From the NCBI RefSeq assembly GCF_001442755.1, contig NZ_CP006368.1:424889-488888 (forward strand): a DNA stretch of 64,000 nucleotides, in the 5' to 3' direction. Position numbers and translations under genes: made by a program. Under the pieces are notes generated by a model. The model did no database searches, was not told the DNA's origin, and saw nothing but the letters and a program-made list of their open reading frames with translations. This stretch comes from Aureimonas sp. AU20. Lineage in GTDB: Bacteria > Pseudomonadota > Alphaproteobacteria > Rhizobiales > Rhizobiaceae. Shown piece by piece: positions 1 to 9,092 of the stretch. Position 1 is the stretch's first letter; each line of letters starts with the position of its first letter.

Positions 1-904
1 TCTGCGCGATCTCGAACATTTCTTCCGGCGCGTAGTCCGGCGTGAAGGCCGAAGGCACGCCGGTCAGCTGGTGAATCTTGCCGCCCTCGGGATGGCCGTC
101 GACCACTTCGAGTTCGCCCTGCGGATCGTCGGGCAGGGCGACCTCGCCATTGCCCCAGATGCCCGCCATTTCCTTGTAGTCGTTGGGGCTGAACGTATAG
201 AGCCGGCGATGCGAGCCTTCGTCCAGATACTTCTGGCATTCCGGGATCTTGCTGAGCGGAATGTTCGGCGTCGGCAGAAAATCCTTGATCTTGACGCCGG
301 TGATCTTCTCCAGCGCCAGGGCGTAGGCATGTGCGTGGACGGAGCCGCGCACCAGAAGATAGCCGCAGACCTCGCGGCCTGTCGGATCGGTCAAGGTCTC
401 GTAGACCCGCAGCTTGTGCAACCGCGCGCCGCATTCCAGGTGGAAATTGTGGAGAAGATCGACCACGACATTGCCGGTTGTCGTGACGAAGTCGTTGTTC
501 CATGAAATGCCGTTGGAATTGACCGGCATCGCACCGCCGCCGGCCGACAGGAAGGCGGCCGCGTTGCGCATGTCCTTCATGTCAACGAAGGGCGCGCCCG
601 AGATGTCGCCGCCGTCGCCCTTGTCGCCGTTGGGCTTGTCCGGCCCGTTGGCGAGCATGGCGACGCCGTTCGATACCAGTTCGACATGGCCGAGCTCTTC
701 GGCCGTAATGGATGCGACCAAACTGTAGAACGGTCGCAGCTTGTCCTTGGAGCGGAAGTTGAAGCTCTGGAACATGTAGTTCCCGAGCGTGGACATCTCG
801 CCATATTTGCCGCCGAGCAGTTCCTGAAGCGCGGCGGCGGCATTCGGGTCGGCCCGTTTCGGGGCGGGTAGCTCAGCCTGAAGCTGATCGACACGCATGA
901 ACAT
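1..904 (-). CDS. Manganese catalase, C-terminus cut by window edge
   Basis: Non-haem dimanganese catalase that disproportionates hydrogen peroxide in the cytoplasm. About 301 residues are visible and the reading frame runs off the left edge without a stop. The ferritin-like metal ligands expected for the family are visible: Glu36 (in GGKYGEMSTL), Glu69/Glu70 and His73 (in TAEELGHVE), then FHLECGARL and VRGSVHAHAYAL for the second Glu/His pair. The start at 904 is preceded by GGAGAG seven bases upstream. A second ATG at 898 (MRVDQ) is possible. It stands alone in front of the secretion genes, 123 bp away, and shares their direction. Family assignment is secure; only the C-terminal tail cannot be judged. 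Confidence 0.93.
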   Translation of the reverse strand, partial: MFMRVDQLQAELPAPKRADPNAAAALQELLGGKYGEMSTLGNYMFQSFNFRSKDKLRPFYSLVASITAEELGHVELVSNGVAMLANGPDKPNGDKGDGGDISGAPFVDMKDMRNAAAFLSAGGGAMPVNSNGISWNNDFVTTTGNVVVDLLHNFHLECGARLHKLRVYETLTDPTGREVCGYLLVRGSVHAHAYALALEKITGVKIKDFLPTPNIPLSKIPECQKYLDEGSHRRLYTFSPNDYKEMAGIWGNGEVALPDDPQGELEVVDGHPEGGKIHQLTGVPSAFTPDYAPEEMFEIAQ

Positions 905-1027
905 GATGGCACTCTCCGTTGGTCACAGGTCCAACGGAAGCTTATCCCGGGTGTTCCGCTCCAAACGTCATAGTCGCTTACGGTGTTCGTAGGGGGGACG
1001 CGACTTTGCCTTCGCCCGGCCGCCGTC

Positions 1028-2347
1028 TCACCGCTCGCGCAGGGATTCCTCCAGATTTTCGAGAACCGGCGCGATGAGATATTGCAGCACGGTGCGCCCC
1101 TTGGTCGGAATGATCACCGCCGCCTCCATGCCCGCGACGAGCTTCTCGCGAATGTCGGGGGGAATGCTGTCGCCGTCGATCGCCACTTCGATCGAGTAAT
1201 AGGCGGGAACCTGCGGATTGGCGTCGACGATCGCGTCGCGCGAGACGTAGCGCAGCGTTCCGGTCAGCTTTTCGCGCCGATATTTCATCAAGGCGTTGAG
1301 ATGGATCTCGACCGCCATGCCCTCGCGGATGCGGTCGATGTCGGCCGGCAGGACCTTGGCCTTGAGGCTGAGATCGTCGGACTGGGGCACCACGTCGAGC
1401 AGCGGTTCGCCCGGCCGCACCACGCCGCCCACGGTGAAGACGCGCATCTGCTGCACCGTGCCGGTGACGGGCGAGCGGATGTCGGTGCGCGACATCTGAT
1501 CCAGCGCGATCTGGCGCTCCTGCCGGAACTGCGCGATCTGCTTGCCCGTCTCGACCAGGGCGTTGGCGGCCTCCTGCCGGTAGTCCTTGCGCAGGGATTC
1601 CCGGCGAAGGGCGATCTCGGCGATCTTGTCCTTGGCCTTCTGAACGTCGTTGCGCGCCTTCTTGATGGAGCCTTCCAGAAGGCCCTTCTGGCGCTCCAGC
1701 GCGGTGACGCGGCTGACGGCGACGAGGCCCTTCTCGAAGAGGTGGCGCAGGCCCGTCAGTTCCTGCACGAGGCTGGCGATTTGGTCGTTGGCGGTCTGCG
1801 TGTCGAGCCGGGCCTGTTCAATCTCGTTGCGGACCTGCTTTTCCTGCACGTCGAGAAGCTCCAGCCCGCCGTTCAGCACCTGACGGCGGCTTTCGAACTC
1901 GCGGTGATTGTCGTCGATCGCGGTGGAGTCGGAGCCGCGCAGAAGCGAGGTCGCTTCCTCGGGAATGACCATGTAGTCCTTGAGGTCGCGCTGCGCGATC
2001 TGACGCGCTTCGGTGGCCAGCGCGTTGGCGAGGCCCTTGGCCGCCGCCGTCGCGGTGGCCTGCGTGCGCGTCAGCTCCAGCCGGATCAAGGTCTGGCCGG
2101 CTTCCACCAGATCGCCGTCCCGCACGAGGATTTCCGAGACGATGCCGCCCTCGAAATGCTGGACGGTCTTGCGATAGGACTCCACCGAGAAGGCGCCGCT
2201 GACGACCACGGCCGCGTTGATATGGGCAAAGGCGGCCCAGCCGCCGCAGACGCCGACGCCCAGCGCCAGGATGATGTAGCCGGTGCGGATCGCCGCGCGC
2301 CAGTCCGTGTTGGGTTTGGGCGCCCCGAGGGCGAGATCGACGCTCAC
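1028..2347 (-). CDS. Type I secretion membrane fusion protein (HlyD/PrtE family)
   Basis: Periplasmic adaptor linking the inner-membrane ABC exporter to an outer-membrane TolC-like channel. The 439 residues show the standard layout: short cytosolic N-terminus, one membrane segment at about 22-44, a first lipoyl half (HFEGGIVSEILVRDGD), a long coiled coil at about 95-290, the second lipoyl half (RSPVTGTVQQMRVFTVGGVV) and a beta-barrel region. The start overlaps the stop of the ABC gene by four bases (ATGA), so the two are co-translated. No TolC homologue is in the window. The probable cargo is the RTX protein at 15.5 kb, by inference from location. Confidence 0.93.
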   Translation of the reverse strand: MSVDLALGAPKPNTDWRAAIRTGYIILALGVGVCGGWAAFAHINAAVVVSGAFSVESYRKTVQHFEGGIVSEILVRDGDLVEAGQTLIRLELTRTQATATAAAKGLANALATEARQIAQRDLKDYMVIPEEATSLLRGSDSTAIDDNHREFESRRQVLNGGLELLDVQEKQVRNEIEQARLDTQTANDQIASLVQELTGLRHLFEKGLVAVSRVTALERQKGLLEGSIKKARNDVQKAKDKIAEIALRRESLRKDYRQEAANALVETGKQIAQFRQERQIALDQMSRTDIRSPVTGTVQQMRVFTVGGVVRPGEPLLDVVPQSDDLSLKAKVLPADIDRIREGMAVEIHLNALMKYRREKLTGTLRYVSRDAIVDANPQVPAYYSIEVAIDGDSIPPDIREKLVAGMEAAVIIPTKGRTVLQYLIAPVLENLEESLRER

Positions 2348-4074
2348 AGCCGCGCGACCCTCGGCTCGGGCTGCAGCACCAGCGGCGGCGGCGTGCCGCG
2401 CAGGCGCGGCAGGCGGCTGAAGATCTGCTCGCGCCCGCCCATGGCCTGGACCGTGCCTTCGTTCAGAACAAGAAGATCGTCGCAGAAGGCCAGGAGGCTG
2501 ACGCGGTGCGAGACGACGATCACCGCCGCCCCGTCGTCGCGCATCGCCTGCATGGTGCGGCCCAGCACCTGCTCGGCCGGCGCGTCGAGATTGGAATTGG
2601 GCTCGTCCAGAACGAGAAGGCGCGGCCGCCCGTAGACGGCGCGGGCCAGCGCCACGCGCTGGCGCTGGCCGCCCGACAGCGTGTGCCCGCCGGCGCCCAG
2701 CCGCGTGGAATAGCCATCCGGCAGGCCGCGGATGATGTCGTGAATGCCGGCCAGTTCCACCGCGTCGAGGATCTTCTCGCTGGTGGAGGCGGGGTCGAAG
2801 CGGGCGATGTTCTCCGCGATCGTGCCGGGCAGGAATTCCACGTCCTGCGGGATATAGCCGATATGGCGGCCGAGATCGTCCTCGTTCCAGTGCTGGAGGT
2901 CCTGCTCACCGAACACGACCGTGCCCCGGCGCACCTTCCAGATGCCGACGAGCATCCGCCCGAGGCAGGACTTGCCCGCCCCGCTCGGACCGACGACGCC
3001 GAGGATGCGGCCGGGATGCAGGGTGAAGGACACGTCGTTGATGATCGGCTTGTCGGTGCTCGGCGGCCCGCCGACGATGCGCGAGACGGTGAGCGGCCCG
3101 CTGGGCGGGGGAAGTTGCACATGCTGGCGCTCGGCGCCCACGGTACGCAGAAGGCTGTCGAGCCGCTTGGCGGCGAGCCAGAAGGACTGGATCGAGCTCC
3201 AGTTGTTGATGATGTACTGCAGCGGCCCCTGGGCGCGCATCATCATCATTAGAACGACGAACAGGATGCCGATATGGATCTGGTTCGCCAGAAACAGGAA
3301 GCCGCCGACCCCGTAGACGATGATCATCTGGCCGTTCTGCACGATGCGCGGCACGAGGCCGAGGCGCGAGGCGCGAGACTGCGCGGCCGCGCGCCAGCCG
3401 ACACCCTCGCTGTGCAGGTCGTACCAGCGGTTGGTGACGGTCGGCAGCATTCCCATGACGCGCACCGTCTCAGCGTTGCGCGACACGGCGAGGCCGAACT
3501 CGTTGGCTTCGTTGTCGAGCCGCTGCGCGGCCTTTAGATGGCCGGCGACGAGATAGTGCGTGGAAACGGAGACGAAGGCCGAGAAGCCGAGAAGGCCGAG
3601 CGTCAGAAAGCCGAACGCCGCGCTCATCGAGAACATGACGATGACGAAGAGCGGCGACCAGAAGGCGTCGATCAGGGCCGAGAGCGATGGGCCGCAGAGG
3701 AAGCGCCGCGTGGTCTGGAGATCGGCCAGCGCCTGCGCGGGCGAACCCGTGCCGAGCCGCCGCTCGCGGTTGAAGGCGTCGAAGCAGATGCGCGTCAGCT
3801 TCTGGTCGATCACCGTTCCCATGCGCTCCAGCACCTGCGAGCGCACGACTTCGAGCAGCGTGTAGGTGACCGTCACCACCACGGCGAGAAGGATGAGCGT
3901 AACGAGGGTGGAGGCGTTCCGGCTCGAACCCACGCGCTCCATGATGCTCATGGGGATGAAGGACATGCCCATGAACAGGAACGGAAAGAAGAAGCCGAAG
4001 GCCAGCAGCACGAGATAACCGTAGGAGAACTCGCGCAGGATGCCGAGCAGCGGCGAGGTGGAGGCGACGCTCAT
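2344..4074 (-). CDS. Type I secretion ABC transporter (PrtD/HlyB-like, no peptidase domain)
   Basis: Inner-membrane ATPase/permease that drives export of proteins with a C-terminal signal. The 576 residues have an N-terminal six-helix transmembrane domain (about 20-300) and a C-terminal nucleotide-binding domain: Walker A GPSGAGKS with Lys368, Q-loop region YIPQDVEF, signature LSGGQRQR, Walker B LLVLDEPNSNLD, H-loop VSHR. It lacks the N-terminal C39-like domain, so it belongs to the PrtD group that exports RTX proteases and S-layer proteins. It is followed, with a four-base overlap, by its fusion protein. A short duplicated GACGCTCATGG at the start gives an alternative upstream ATG, but only the chosen one is in frame. 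Confidence 0.93.
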   Translation of the reverse strand: MSVASTSPLLGILREFSYGYLVLLAFGFFFPFLFMGMSFIPMSIMERVGSSRNASTLVTLILLAVVVTVTYTLLEVVRSQVLERMGTVIDQKLTRICFDAFNRERRLGTGSPAQALADLQTTRRFLCGPSLSALIDAFWSPLFVIVMFSMSAAFGFLTLGLLGFSAFVSVSTHYLVAGHLKAAQRLDNEANEFGLAVSRNAETVRVMGMLPTVTNRWYDLHSEGVGWRAAAQSRASRLGLVPRIVQNGQMIIVYGVGGFLFLANQIHIGILFVVLMMMMRAQGPLQYIINNWSSIQSFWLAAKRLDSLLRTVGAERQHVQLPPPSGPLTVSRIVGGPPSTDKPIINDVSFTLHPGRILGVVGPSGAGKSCLGRMLVGIWKVRRGTVVFGEQDLQHWNEDDLGRHIGYIPQDVEFLPGTIAENIARFDPASTSEKILDAVELAGIHDIIRGLPDGYSTRLGAGGHTLSGGQRQRVALARAVYGRPRLLVLDEPNSNLDAPAEQVLGRTMQAMRDDGAAVIVVSHRVSLLAFCDDLLVLNEGTVQAMGGREQIFSRLPRLRGTPPPLVLQPEPRVARL

Positions 4075-4325
4075 GGCGCGACGCTCATGGCCGGTGCATC
4101 CGGGCGGGGGCGGCGGGCGTGCGGACAGGACTGGGCGTCAAGCTCCGACCCTTTCCCGCCTTGCTGCCGCCGGGTGCGCATGGACCGGCTCCCCCTCCTG
4201 TCGCGGCCCGTTCGCCGCGAAATTCCTGTCGCCTTTTCCGAACGGAAGAAGGTCTAGCTTACCATCGCAGAAGAGTCTGAAAGGCAGCTTAAGCGCCCCG
4301 TCGCTCCCGCGAGGCGTGGGCGTCC

Positions 4326-5468
4326 TCACATGCGCGAGGGAACGCCGTTCTTTTCGATGAAGGCCTTCATCCGGTCGTAGCGCTCGGAAAAGAGCGATTG
4401 GAACCGGTCGAAGCGCCAGGGAGCGAAGGCGTCCTTCAACGTCTGTCGCTCGAACTCCTCGGGCGTATAGATCGGCAGGTCGAACGTCTCCGCCAGCTCG
4501 CGCGAGCGCGTGTCGTAGGAGAACAGGACGCCCGGCACGCCGACCGCGACCGCCGGTAGAACGGCGTGGACGCGGTAGCCGAGCGCGGCGTCGAACTGCG
4601 TGGCGTAGAGGTCGTAGTCGTCCGGCGCGCCGACGTAATAGAGGCGGCGCTCGTAGAGATCGCGCAGCACCCGGCCCGTGGTCTCGTCGAACCAGCCTTC
4701 CGCCACGAGCTTGGCGGTCGCCGCCTCCATGTGCTTGGGCACCTTGAAGAAGAAGGCCTTCTCCTCCGGCTCGCCATGGCAGGAAAGGAAGAGGTCGGAG
4801 GCCAGCGCCAGCTTGGCGATCATGCGCTTCTGCGTCGCCTGGAAGGCGGCGGGATCGACCGCGTAGGTCGAGCCGACCTCGCGCCGCAGGCTGAAGGTGA
4901 CGCGCTTGGGCCCGTCGCTCGCATGTTTGAGCGCCATGGTTCGGTCGAGGCCACGGAAGATCGACGGGCAGCCGACGATTTCCAGATTGTGGATGCCGTT
5001 GCGATGCAGCGTCTCGGCGCTGTAGGCGCCGCGAACGCCGATCGACGGCGTGCGATCGGCGATCGCCTGCCAGACGCGCCGCCCCTCGGTCGGCAGGATG
5101 ATCGGGCGCTCCCGCTCCGCCTGCGCGCCGACGCCGATGCACAGAACCGGCAGGTTCAGCGCCTCGATCCAGGCGAGGAAGTGGCCCCAGTCCATATCCT
5201 CGTGGATATAGTTGGAGCCGCGCAGGAGGATGAAGTCGCAATTGGTCTTCAGCCGGTGCAACTCGGCATCGGTGACCGGCTCGTCGATATTGAGGAGATG
5301 GCCCTCGCTATAGTCCACCACCCGCAAGGTCGAATCGTAGACGCAAATATCGCCGGTGTTGTAATATTTCTCCAACGTGTCCTGAAAAGGAACGTCGAAC
5401 CAGACAGCCTTGTGGTTGTTCAACCTGCGTCCGGAATACTTCACAAGGGCTGCGCGCATGTCGTTCAC
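4326..5468 (-). CDS. Polysaccharide pyruvyl transferase family protein
   Basis: Probable transfer of a pyruvyl ketal, or a related modification, onto a surface glycan. The 380 residues fit the PF04230 fold: an early LLRGSNYIHEDMDW segment, LCIGVGAQAERER, then GVRGAYSAETL followed by the EIVGCPSIFRG motif that typifies the family. A C-terminal half continues with FLSCHGEPEEKAFF and AVGVPGVLFSYDTRSRELA. No signal peptide or membrane segment is seen, consistent with a cytoplasmic enzyme. It is the last gene of the minus-strand glycan series, 71 bp after the glycosyltransferase, and 251 bp before the T1SS genes. The donor and acceptor cannot be read from sequence; some family members carry other functions. 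Confidence 0.82.
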   Translation of the reverse strand: MNDMRAALVKYSGRRLNNHKAVWFDVPFQDTLEKYYNTGDICVYDSTLRVVDYSEGHLLNIDEPVTDAELHRLKTNCDFILLRGSNYIHEDMDWGHFLAWIEALNLPVLCIGVGAQAERERPIILPTEGRRVWQAIADRTPSIGVRGAYSAETLHRNGIHNLEIVGCPSIFRGLDRTMALKHASDGPKRVTFSLRREVGSTYAVDPAAFQATQKRMIAKLALASDLFLSCHGEPEEKAFFFKVPKHMEAATAKLVAEGWFDETTGRVLRDLYERRLYYVGAPDDYDLYATQFDAALGYRVHAVLPAVAVGVPGVLFSYDTRSRELAETFDLPIYTPEEFERQTLKDAFAPWRFDRFQSLFSERYDRMKAFIEKNGVPSRM

Positions 5469-5539
5469 CTTGGGACGCCGGTCCCGTCAAGAATTCGATC
5501 GATGATGCCGAAGAGAGATTAAGTTTTTATCGAACCCGC

Positions 5540-6811
5540 TCAGCCGAGCGGCCAGACGCCGGGTTGAGGACGATCTGTCGCGCCGCCGGTGGGCCGGGGC
5601 GAGGCGCCCGTCACCAGCCGTTCCATCCGGGGCAGGCTGACGCGCCGGAGATCGAAGCGGCGGCGGATCGTCTCGCGCGCCCGGCGGCCCATTTCGGCAT
5701 GGCGCTCGGGCGCGCGCAGCACCCGCAGCAGCGCCTCGGCCAGCGCGTCTGGCGAATGGAACGGTACGAGAATTCCGTTCTGCCCGTCGATCACCTCGCG
5801 CACGGGCGGCGTGTCTGAGGCGACCAGGACGCAGCCCGTCGCCATGGCCTCCAGGCAAGACCAGGACAGCACGAACGGATAGGTGAGATAGGCGTGGACG
5901 CGCGACACGCGCAGAACGTCGAGATAGTCCTCGTAGGGCAGATGGCCGAGGAAGTGGACGCGCTTGAGATCGAGGCCGCCGGACACCTCGTCCAGGAAGA
6001 TCTGGTGCCAGGTCTTTCCCGAAGGCGCGCGCTGGCCGTAGGACACGCCGAATCCGCCGACGATCACCACCCGCGCCTTGGGCCGTTCCGCGAGAACGCG
6101 CGGCAGGGCGCGCATGAAGACGTGATAGCCGCGCAGGGGCTCCAGATTGCGGTTCACGAAGGTGATGACCTCGTCGTCCCGCGACAGGAGCGTGCCGTCC
6201 TCCAGCCGGCAGCGCGCCTCCGGCCGGGGGCGCACATGGTCTGTGTCGATGCCCTCGTGTGCTACGGCGATGGAGGAGCCGAGCGCGGGCGGAAAGGTCG
6301 AACGCTGCCATTCGGTCGGCGTGATGGCGAGATCGGCCTCGGCTAGCGCCAGGAGAGTCATGGCGTTGCGCGCGCGCAGCGACACCGCACCGTCGAGGCC
6401 GAGGGCGGGAAATTCGGGGTCGAAGTTCACGTCGGACTGTTCGGTCCGGTAGAAATATTCGCAATAGACCACGAGGCGCGCGCCCGGAAACACCGCGCGC
6501 AGCGGCAGCGCCTCGCCCCAGCCGCTGTGGACCACCACGAGATCGGGCGAAAAGCCTTCCGACATCAGCATGGCCGCGACATAGAGAACCTGCTCGGCGC
6601 GGCGCGTTTCGAGATCGAAACGGCGCGCGAAGGGATGGGTCGCGCCGACATCGGCCATCTGCAGGGAGTAGCGATGCAGCGTCACGCCGCGCACCGGCCG
6701 CGCGCCGTCGGCGCCGATCGCCCGCACTTCGTTGGCGGGGTCGGCGGCCAGATGTTCGGCGAGGTGGCGGAACTGGGCCGGGAAGTTGTTGTGGACGAAG
6801 AGGATCTTCAT
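5540..6811 (-). CDS. GT4-family glycosyltransferase
   Basis: Cytoplasmic sugar transferase of the GT-B fold. The 423 residues start with MKILFVHNNFPAQFRHLAEH, the pattern of the N-terminal domain associated with PF12000, and continue into a group 1 donor-binding domain with TFVNRNLEPLRGYHVF, RVHFLGHLPYEDYLD and the SWSCLEAMATGCVLVASDTP motif that holds the conserved Glu. The start overlaps the stop of the methyltransferase gene upstream (ATGA), placing it in the same transcript. It probably adds a sugar during assembly of the surface glycan encoded here. Donor and linkage are unknown. Confidence 0.9.
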   Translation of the reverse strand: MKILFVHNNFPAQFRHLAEHLAADPANEVRAIGADGARPVRGVTLHRYSLQMADVGATHPFARRFDLETRRAEQVLYVAAMLMSEGFSPDLVVVHSGWGEALPLRAVFPGARLVVYCEYFYRTEQSDVNFDPEFPALGLDGAVSLRARNAMTLLALAEADLAITPTEWQRSTFPPALGSSIAVAHEGIDTDHVRPRPEARCRLEDGTLLSRDDEVITFVNRNLEPLRGYHVFMRALPRVLAERPKARVVIVGGFGVSYGQRAPSGKTWHQIFLDEVSGGLDLKRVHFLGHLPYEDYLDVLRVSRVHAYLTYPFVLSWSCLEAMATGCVLVASDTPPVREVIDGQNGILVPFHSPDALAEALLRVLRAPERHAEMGRRARETIRRRFDLRRVSLPRMERLVTGASPRPTGGATDRPQPGVWPLG

Positions 6812-7494
6812 GAAGCGGCGGCGCGCGCGTCGCCGCTGCTTCCGCCCTCGCCCTCGCCCTCGCCTTCCGGGCCGAGCAGTTCAACTTGCTCGGTACGGCC
6901 GAAATCGCCGCGCAGCTGATCCAGCCGGCAGCCGGGCTTGAGGCACAGCGCCCAGAGGGCGAACCGGCCACGCGACAGGCGCACCTCGGCAAAGCCGCTT
7001 TCCAGCACCAGCCGCGCGAGGCGCGACAGGGTGAAACCGGTGCGATGGGTCATGAAGCCGAAGCCCGCCTCGATCGAGGGCCCGTGCCCCCAGAGCATGT
7101 CGAGCGGCGTCACCGGGCCGGCCGCCGAGGGATAGGCCACTTCGTCGATCCCATGCTCGACGATGAAGCGCGCGATTTCCTCGACATCGGGACAGGTGAT
7201 CAGCGCGAAGCCACGGGGGGCGAGGACGCGGGCGAACTCGCTCAAGGCGAGCGGCACCTCGTGCGAGGGAAGATGCTCCAGATTGTGCGAGGACCAGAGC
7301 GCGTCGAAGCTGGCATCGCCCACGGCATGGCGCATGTCCACCATGCTGGCCAGAATGTCGGGCTGCACCTTGGGCTCCACATCGAGCCGCACCTCGCGCC
7401 AATGCGGCCCGCGAAAGGCGGGGTGCAGCTTGCCGGGATGGGCCGGGCCGCTGCCGACATTGAGGACATGGCGGCGGATCAGAGCGGAGCTCAT
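6808..7494 (-). CDS. SAM-dependent methyltransferase (Methyltransf_11 type)
   Basis: Small class I methyltransferase of 228 residues. The N-terminus has VLNVGSGPAHPGKLHP, a variant of the glycine-rich SAM loop, followed by VRLDVEPKVQPDI with the acidic residue that binds ribose, then DALWSSHNLEHLPSHEVP and ALITCPDVEEIARF. The last 40 residues include an acidic-glycine tail (GPEGEGEGEGGSSG) that is probably disordered. It overlaps the preceding SapC gene and the following glycosyltransferase by four bases at each end. Context suggests methylation of a sugar in the surface glycan; protein methylation cannot be excluded. Confidence 0.85.
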   Translation of the reverse strand: MSSALIRRHVLNVGSGPAHPGKLHPAFRGPHWREVRLDVEPKVQPDILASMVDMRHAVGDASFDALWSSHNLEHLPSHEVPLALSEFARVLAPRGFALITCPDVEEIARFIVEHGIDEVAYPSAAGPVTPLDMLWGHGPSIEAGFGFMTHRTGFTLSRLARLVLESGFAEVRLSRGRFALWALCLKPGCRLDQLRGDFGRTEQVELLGPEGEGEGEGGSSGDARAAAS

Positions 7495-8363
7495 GCCGCC
7501 GCTTCCTGTTCGAGCTCAGGGGCAAGTGGAGCAAACTCGGCGCCGAGCACGACGTCGCCGAGATCGAACAGGTCGCTTCCGTCGAGCGCGAAGTCCATCT
7601 CCTCCAGGCTCGCGAGCATGAAGTCGGCGGGATCGCTGGCGATGGCCACGGCCTTGGGCGGCGGCGCGCCGAGCGCGCGCGGCTCGGGCTTGGGAAGGCG
7701 CTCGGGCCGCAGGTGGCGGCGCGAGAACAGCATGGCGCCGGCGAGATCCAGCGGCAGGAAAGACTGGCGCGCGAGGCTCGCCACCACCGGGTTGCCCAGC
7801 GCGGCGAAGGCGCTGGCATCCACCGTCCAGTCGCCCCGGCTTGCACCGGCATCGTCCACGATCGGCACCAGCACGCCGGCGATGCGCAGGAGCTCCAGCG
7901 CCTGCGACAGGCGGGCGCGGCCCGAGCGCGTCATGTGCAGCGTGTTGCGGATCGCCATCATTTCCGGCCCGAGCTGGCCGGTGGCGAGATCGACCGAGAT
8001 CGGCGCGCCCTGCGCCCCGAGCAGACCTGCGCCGGGCACGAGCACATCGATCTCGTCGATCGGCCGTTGCGCCTCGCGCTCCGCCAGCACGAAAGGATAG
8101 GTGCGAAGGGCGATCGGCAGGTAGCCGAGGCGCCAGGCGCCGTCCGGCTCCATCGCTGGCCGAACGAGATCGGCCTCCGCGACCAGCGCACCCAGCACCG
8201 GCTCGCCGCCTTCGATGCGCACGACCAGCGGCAGGTGATGGGCGGTCAGGAGATATTCTGTGTCGTTGACCGCGACGAAGCCGGCCTCCAGCGCGAAGCG
8301 AAAGGCGCGCGGCGCGCTATAGCGCTGGCTCGCGAAGGCAAGAAGCGGAACCGCGCCCGTCAT
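7491..8363 (-). CDS. SapC family protein
   Basis: Protein of 290 residues matching the SapC family (PF07277), named after an S-layer-associated gene of Campylobacter. Recognisable stretches are HHLPLVVRIEGGEPVLGALV, WRLGYLPIALRTYPFVLAE and a central domain-like helix region. No signal peptide or membrane span is visible. The biochemical role of the family is unresolved; it often lies beside protein secretion or glycosylation genes. It is preceded by a shorter, diverged SapC-like gene and overlaps both neighbours by ATGA. I infer participation in maturation of the surface protein produced by this locus. Confidence 0.82.
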   Translation of the reverse strand: MTGAVPLLAFASQRYSAPRAFRFALEAGFVAVNDTEYLLTAHHLPLVVRIEGGEPVLGALVAEADLVRPAMEPDGAWRLGYLPIALRTYPFVLAEREAQRPIDEIDVLVPGAGLLGAQGAPISVDLATGQLGPEMMAIRNTLHMTRSGRARLSQALELLRIAGVLVPIVDDAGASRGDWTVDASAFAALGNPVVASLARQSFLPLDLAGAMLFSRRHLRPERLPKPEPRALGAPPPKAVAIASDPADFMLASLEEMDFALDGSDLFDLGDVVLGAEFAPLAPELEQEAAA

Positions 8364-9088
8364 GCCGCCGCGCTCCGCGCCGAGGCCGCGCGCGCCTGCG
8401 CCAGAAGCGCGCCGGCGCGAAACAGGGACAGGCGGTGAAGCCCGAGCAGCCGGGCGGCCACCACGCCGAACTCCTCCATCACCGGCGCCAGGGCCGGCGT
8501 GTCGAAAACGCGCGGTGCGACCACGAGAAGATCGGTGATCTCGCAGCGGCGCCCGCCGCCGAGATCGAAGGCCAGCGTCCAGGGCTCGAGGAAGCCGCGC
8601 ACCGCCAGCGAGAGCGAAAGGGCGCGCGTGCGCGCGAGATCGCGCTCGAAGATTTCCAGCGCGCGAAGGCGCAGTTCCGCGCCGCGCGAGAGCTTGCCCT
8701 CGGACGTGGCGATCGGCGCGCCGGCGTCCGTCACCTCGTCGGCGCAGGCCGTGTCCAGCATCAGCCGCCGACCCGGCCGCCCGGCCTCCGCCGGGTCGGC
8801 GGGCAGGGTCAGCGGATAGGCCTGGAATATGAGCGGCAGCAGCGCCAGCGCGCGCTCGGTGCCCGGCGGGAAGCCGGTTCCATCCTCCATCAGCGTGCGC
8901 AGGACGACCAGTTCCGGGCCGCTCTCGCGCGCCTGCCAGATCAGCGGAAAGGTCGCGGCCAGCCGCTCGGCCTCCGCCGCCACGACCGGCACGACGCGCG
9001 ACTGGCGCGGCAGCGGATAGGCGAAGGGCGAGAAGATGCGCGAGGCCATCAGCTCGGGCGACAGGGGGCGGGGCGCCTCGGCCAACAT
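8360..9088 (-). CDS. Second, shorter SapC-like protein
   Basis: Product of 242 residues when started at MLAEAPRPLSPEL. This start lies four bases after the stop of the upstream gene, whereas a longer frame would run 150 bp back into it. The SapC pattern is visible: FAYPLPRQSRVVPVVAAEAE, TFPLIWQARE, then LLPLIFQAYPLTLPA and a C-terminal helical half. It is clearly diverged from the adjacent 290-residue SapC protein, so this is an old tandem pair rather than a recent duplication. No signal peptide. Function unknown; the pairing hints at a heteromeric complex. Confidence 0.75.
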   Translation of the reverse strand: MLAEAPRPLSPELMASRIFSPFAYPLPRQSRVVPVVAAEAERLAATFPLIWQARESGPELVVLRTLMEDGTGFPPGTERALALLPLIFQAYPLTLPADPAEAGRPGRRLMLDTACADEVTDAGAPIATSEGKLSRGAELRLRALEIFERDLARTRALSLSLAVRGFLEPWTLAFDLGGGRRCEITDLLVVAPRVFDTPALAPVMEEFGVVAARLLGLHRLSLFRAGALLAQARAASARSAAA

Positions 9089-9092
9089 GGCG

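Noticed and set aside
983..2635. 550-codon plus-strand open frame
   Set aside because: Antisense to the membrane fusion and ABC genes, which have full family motifs; long shadow frames are normal at this G+C.
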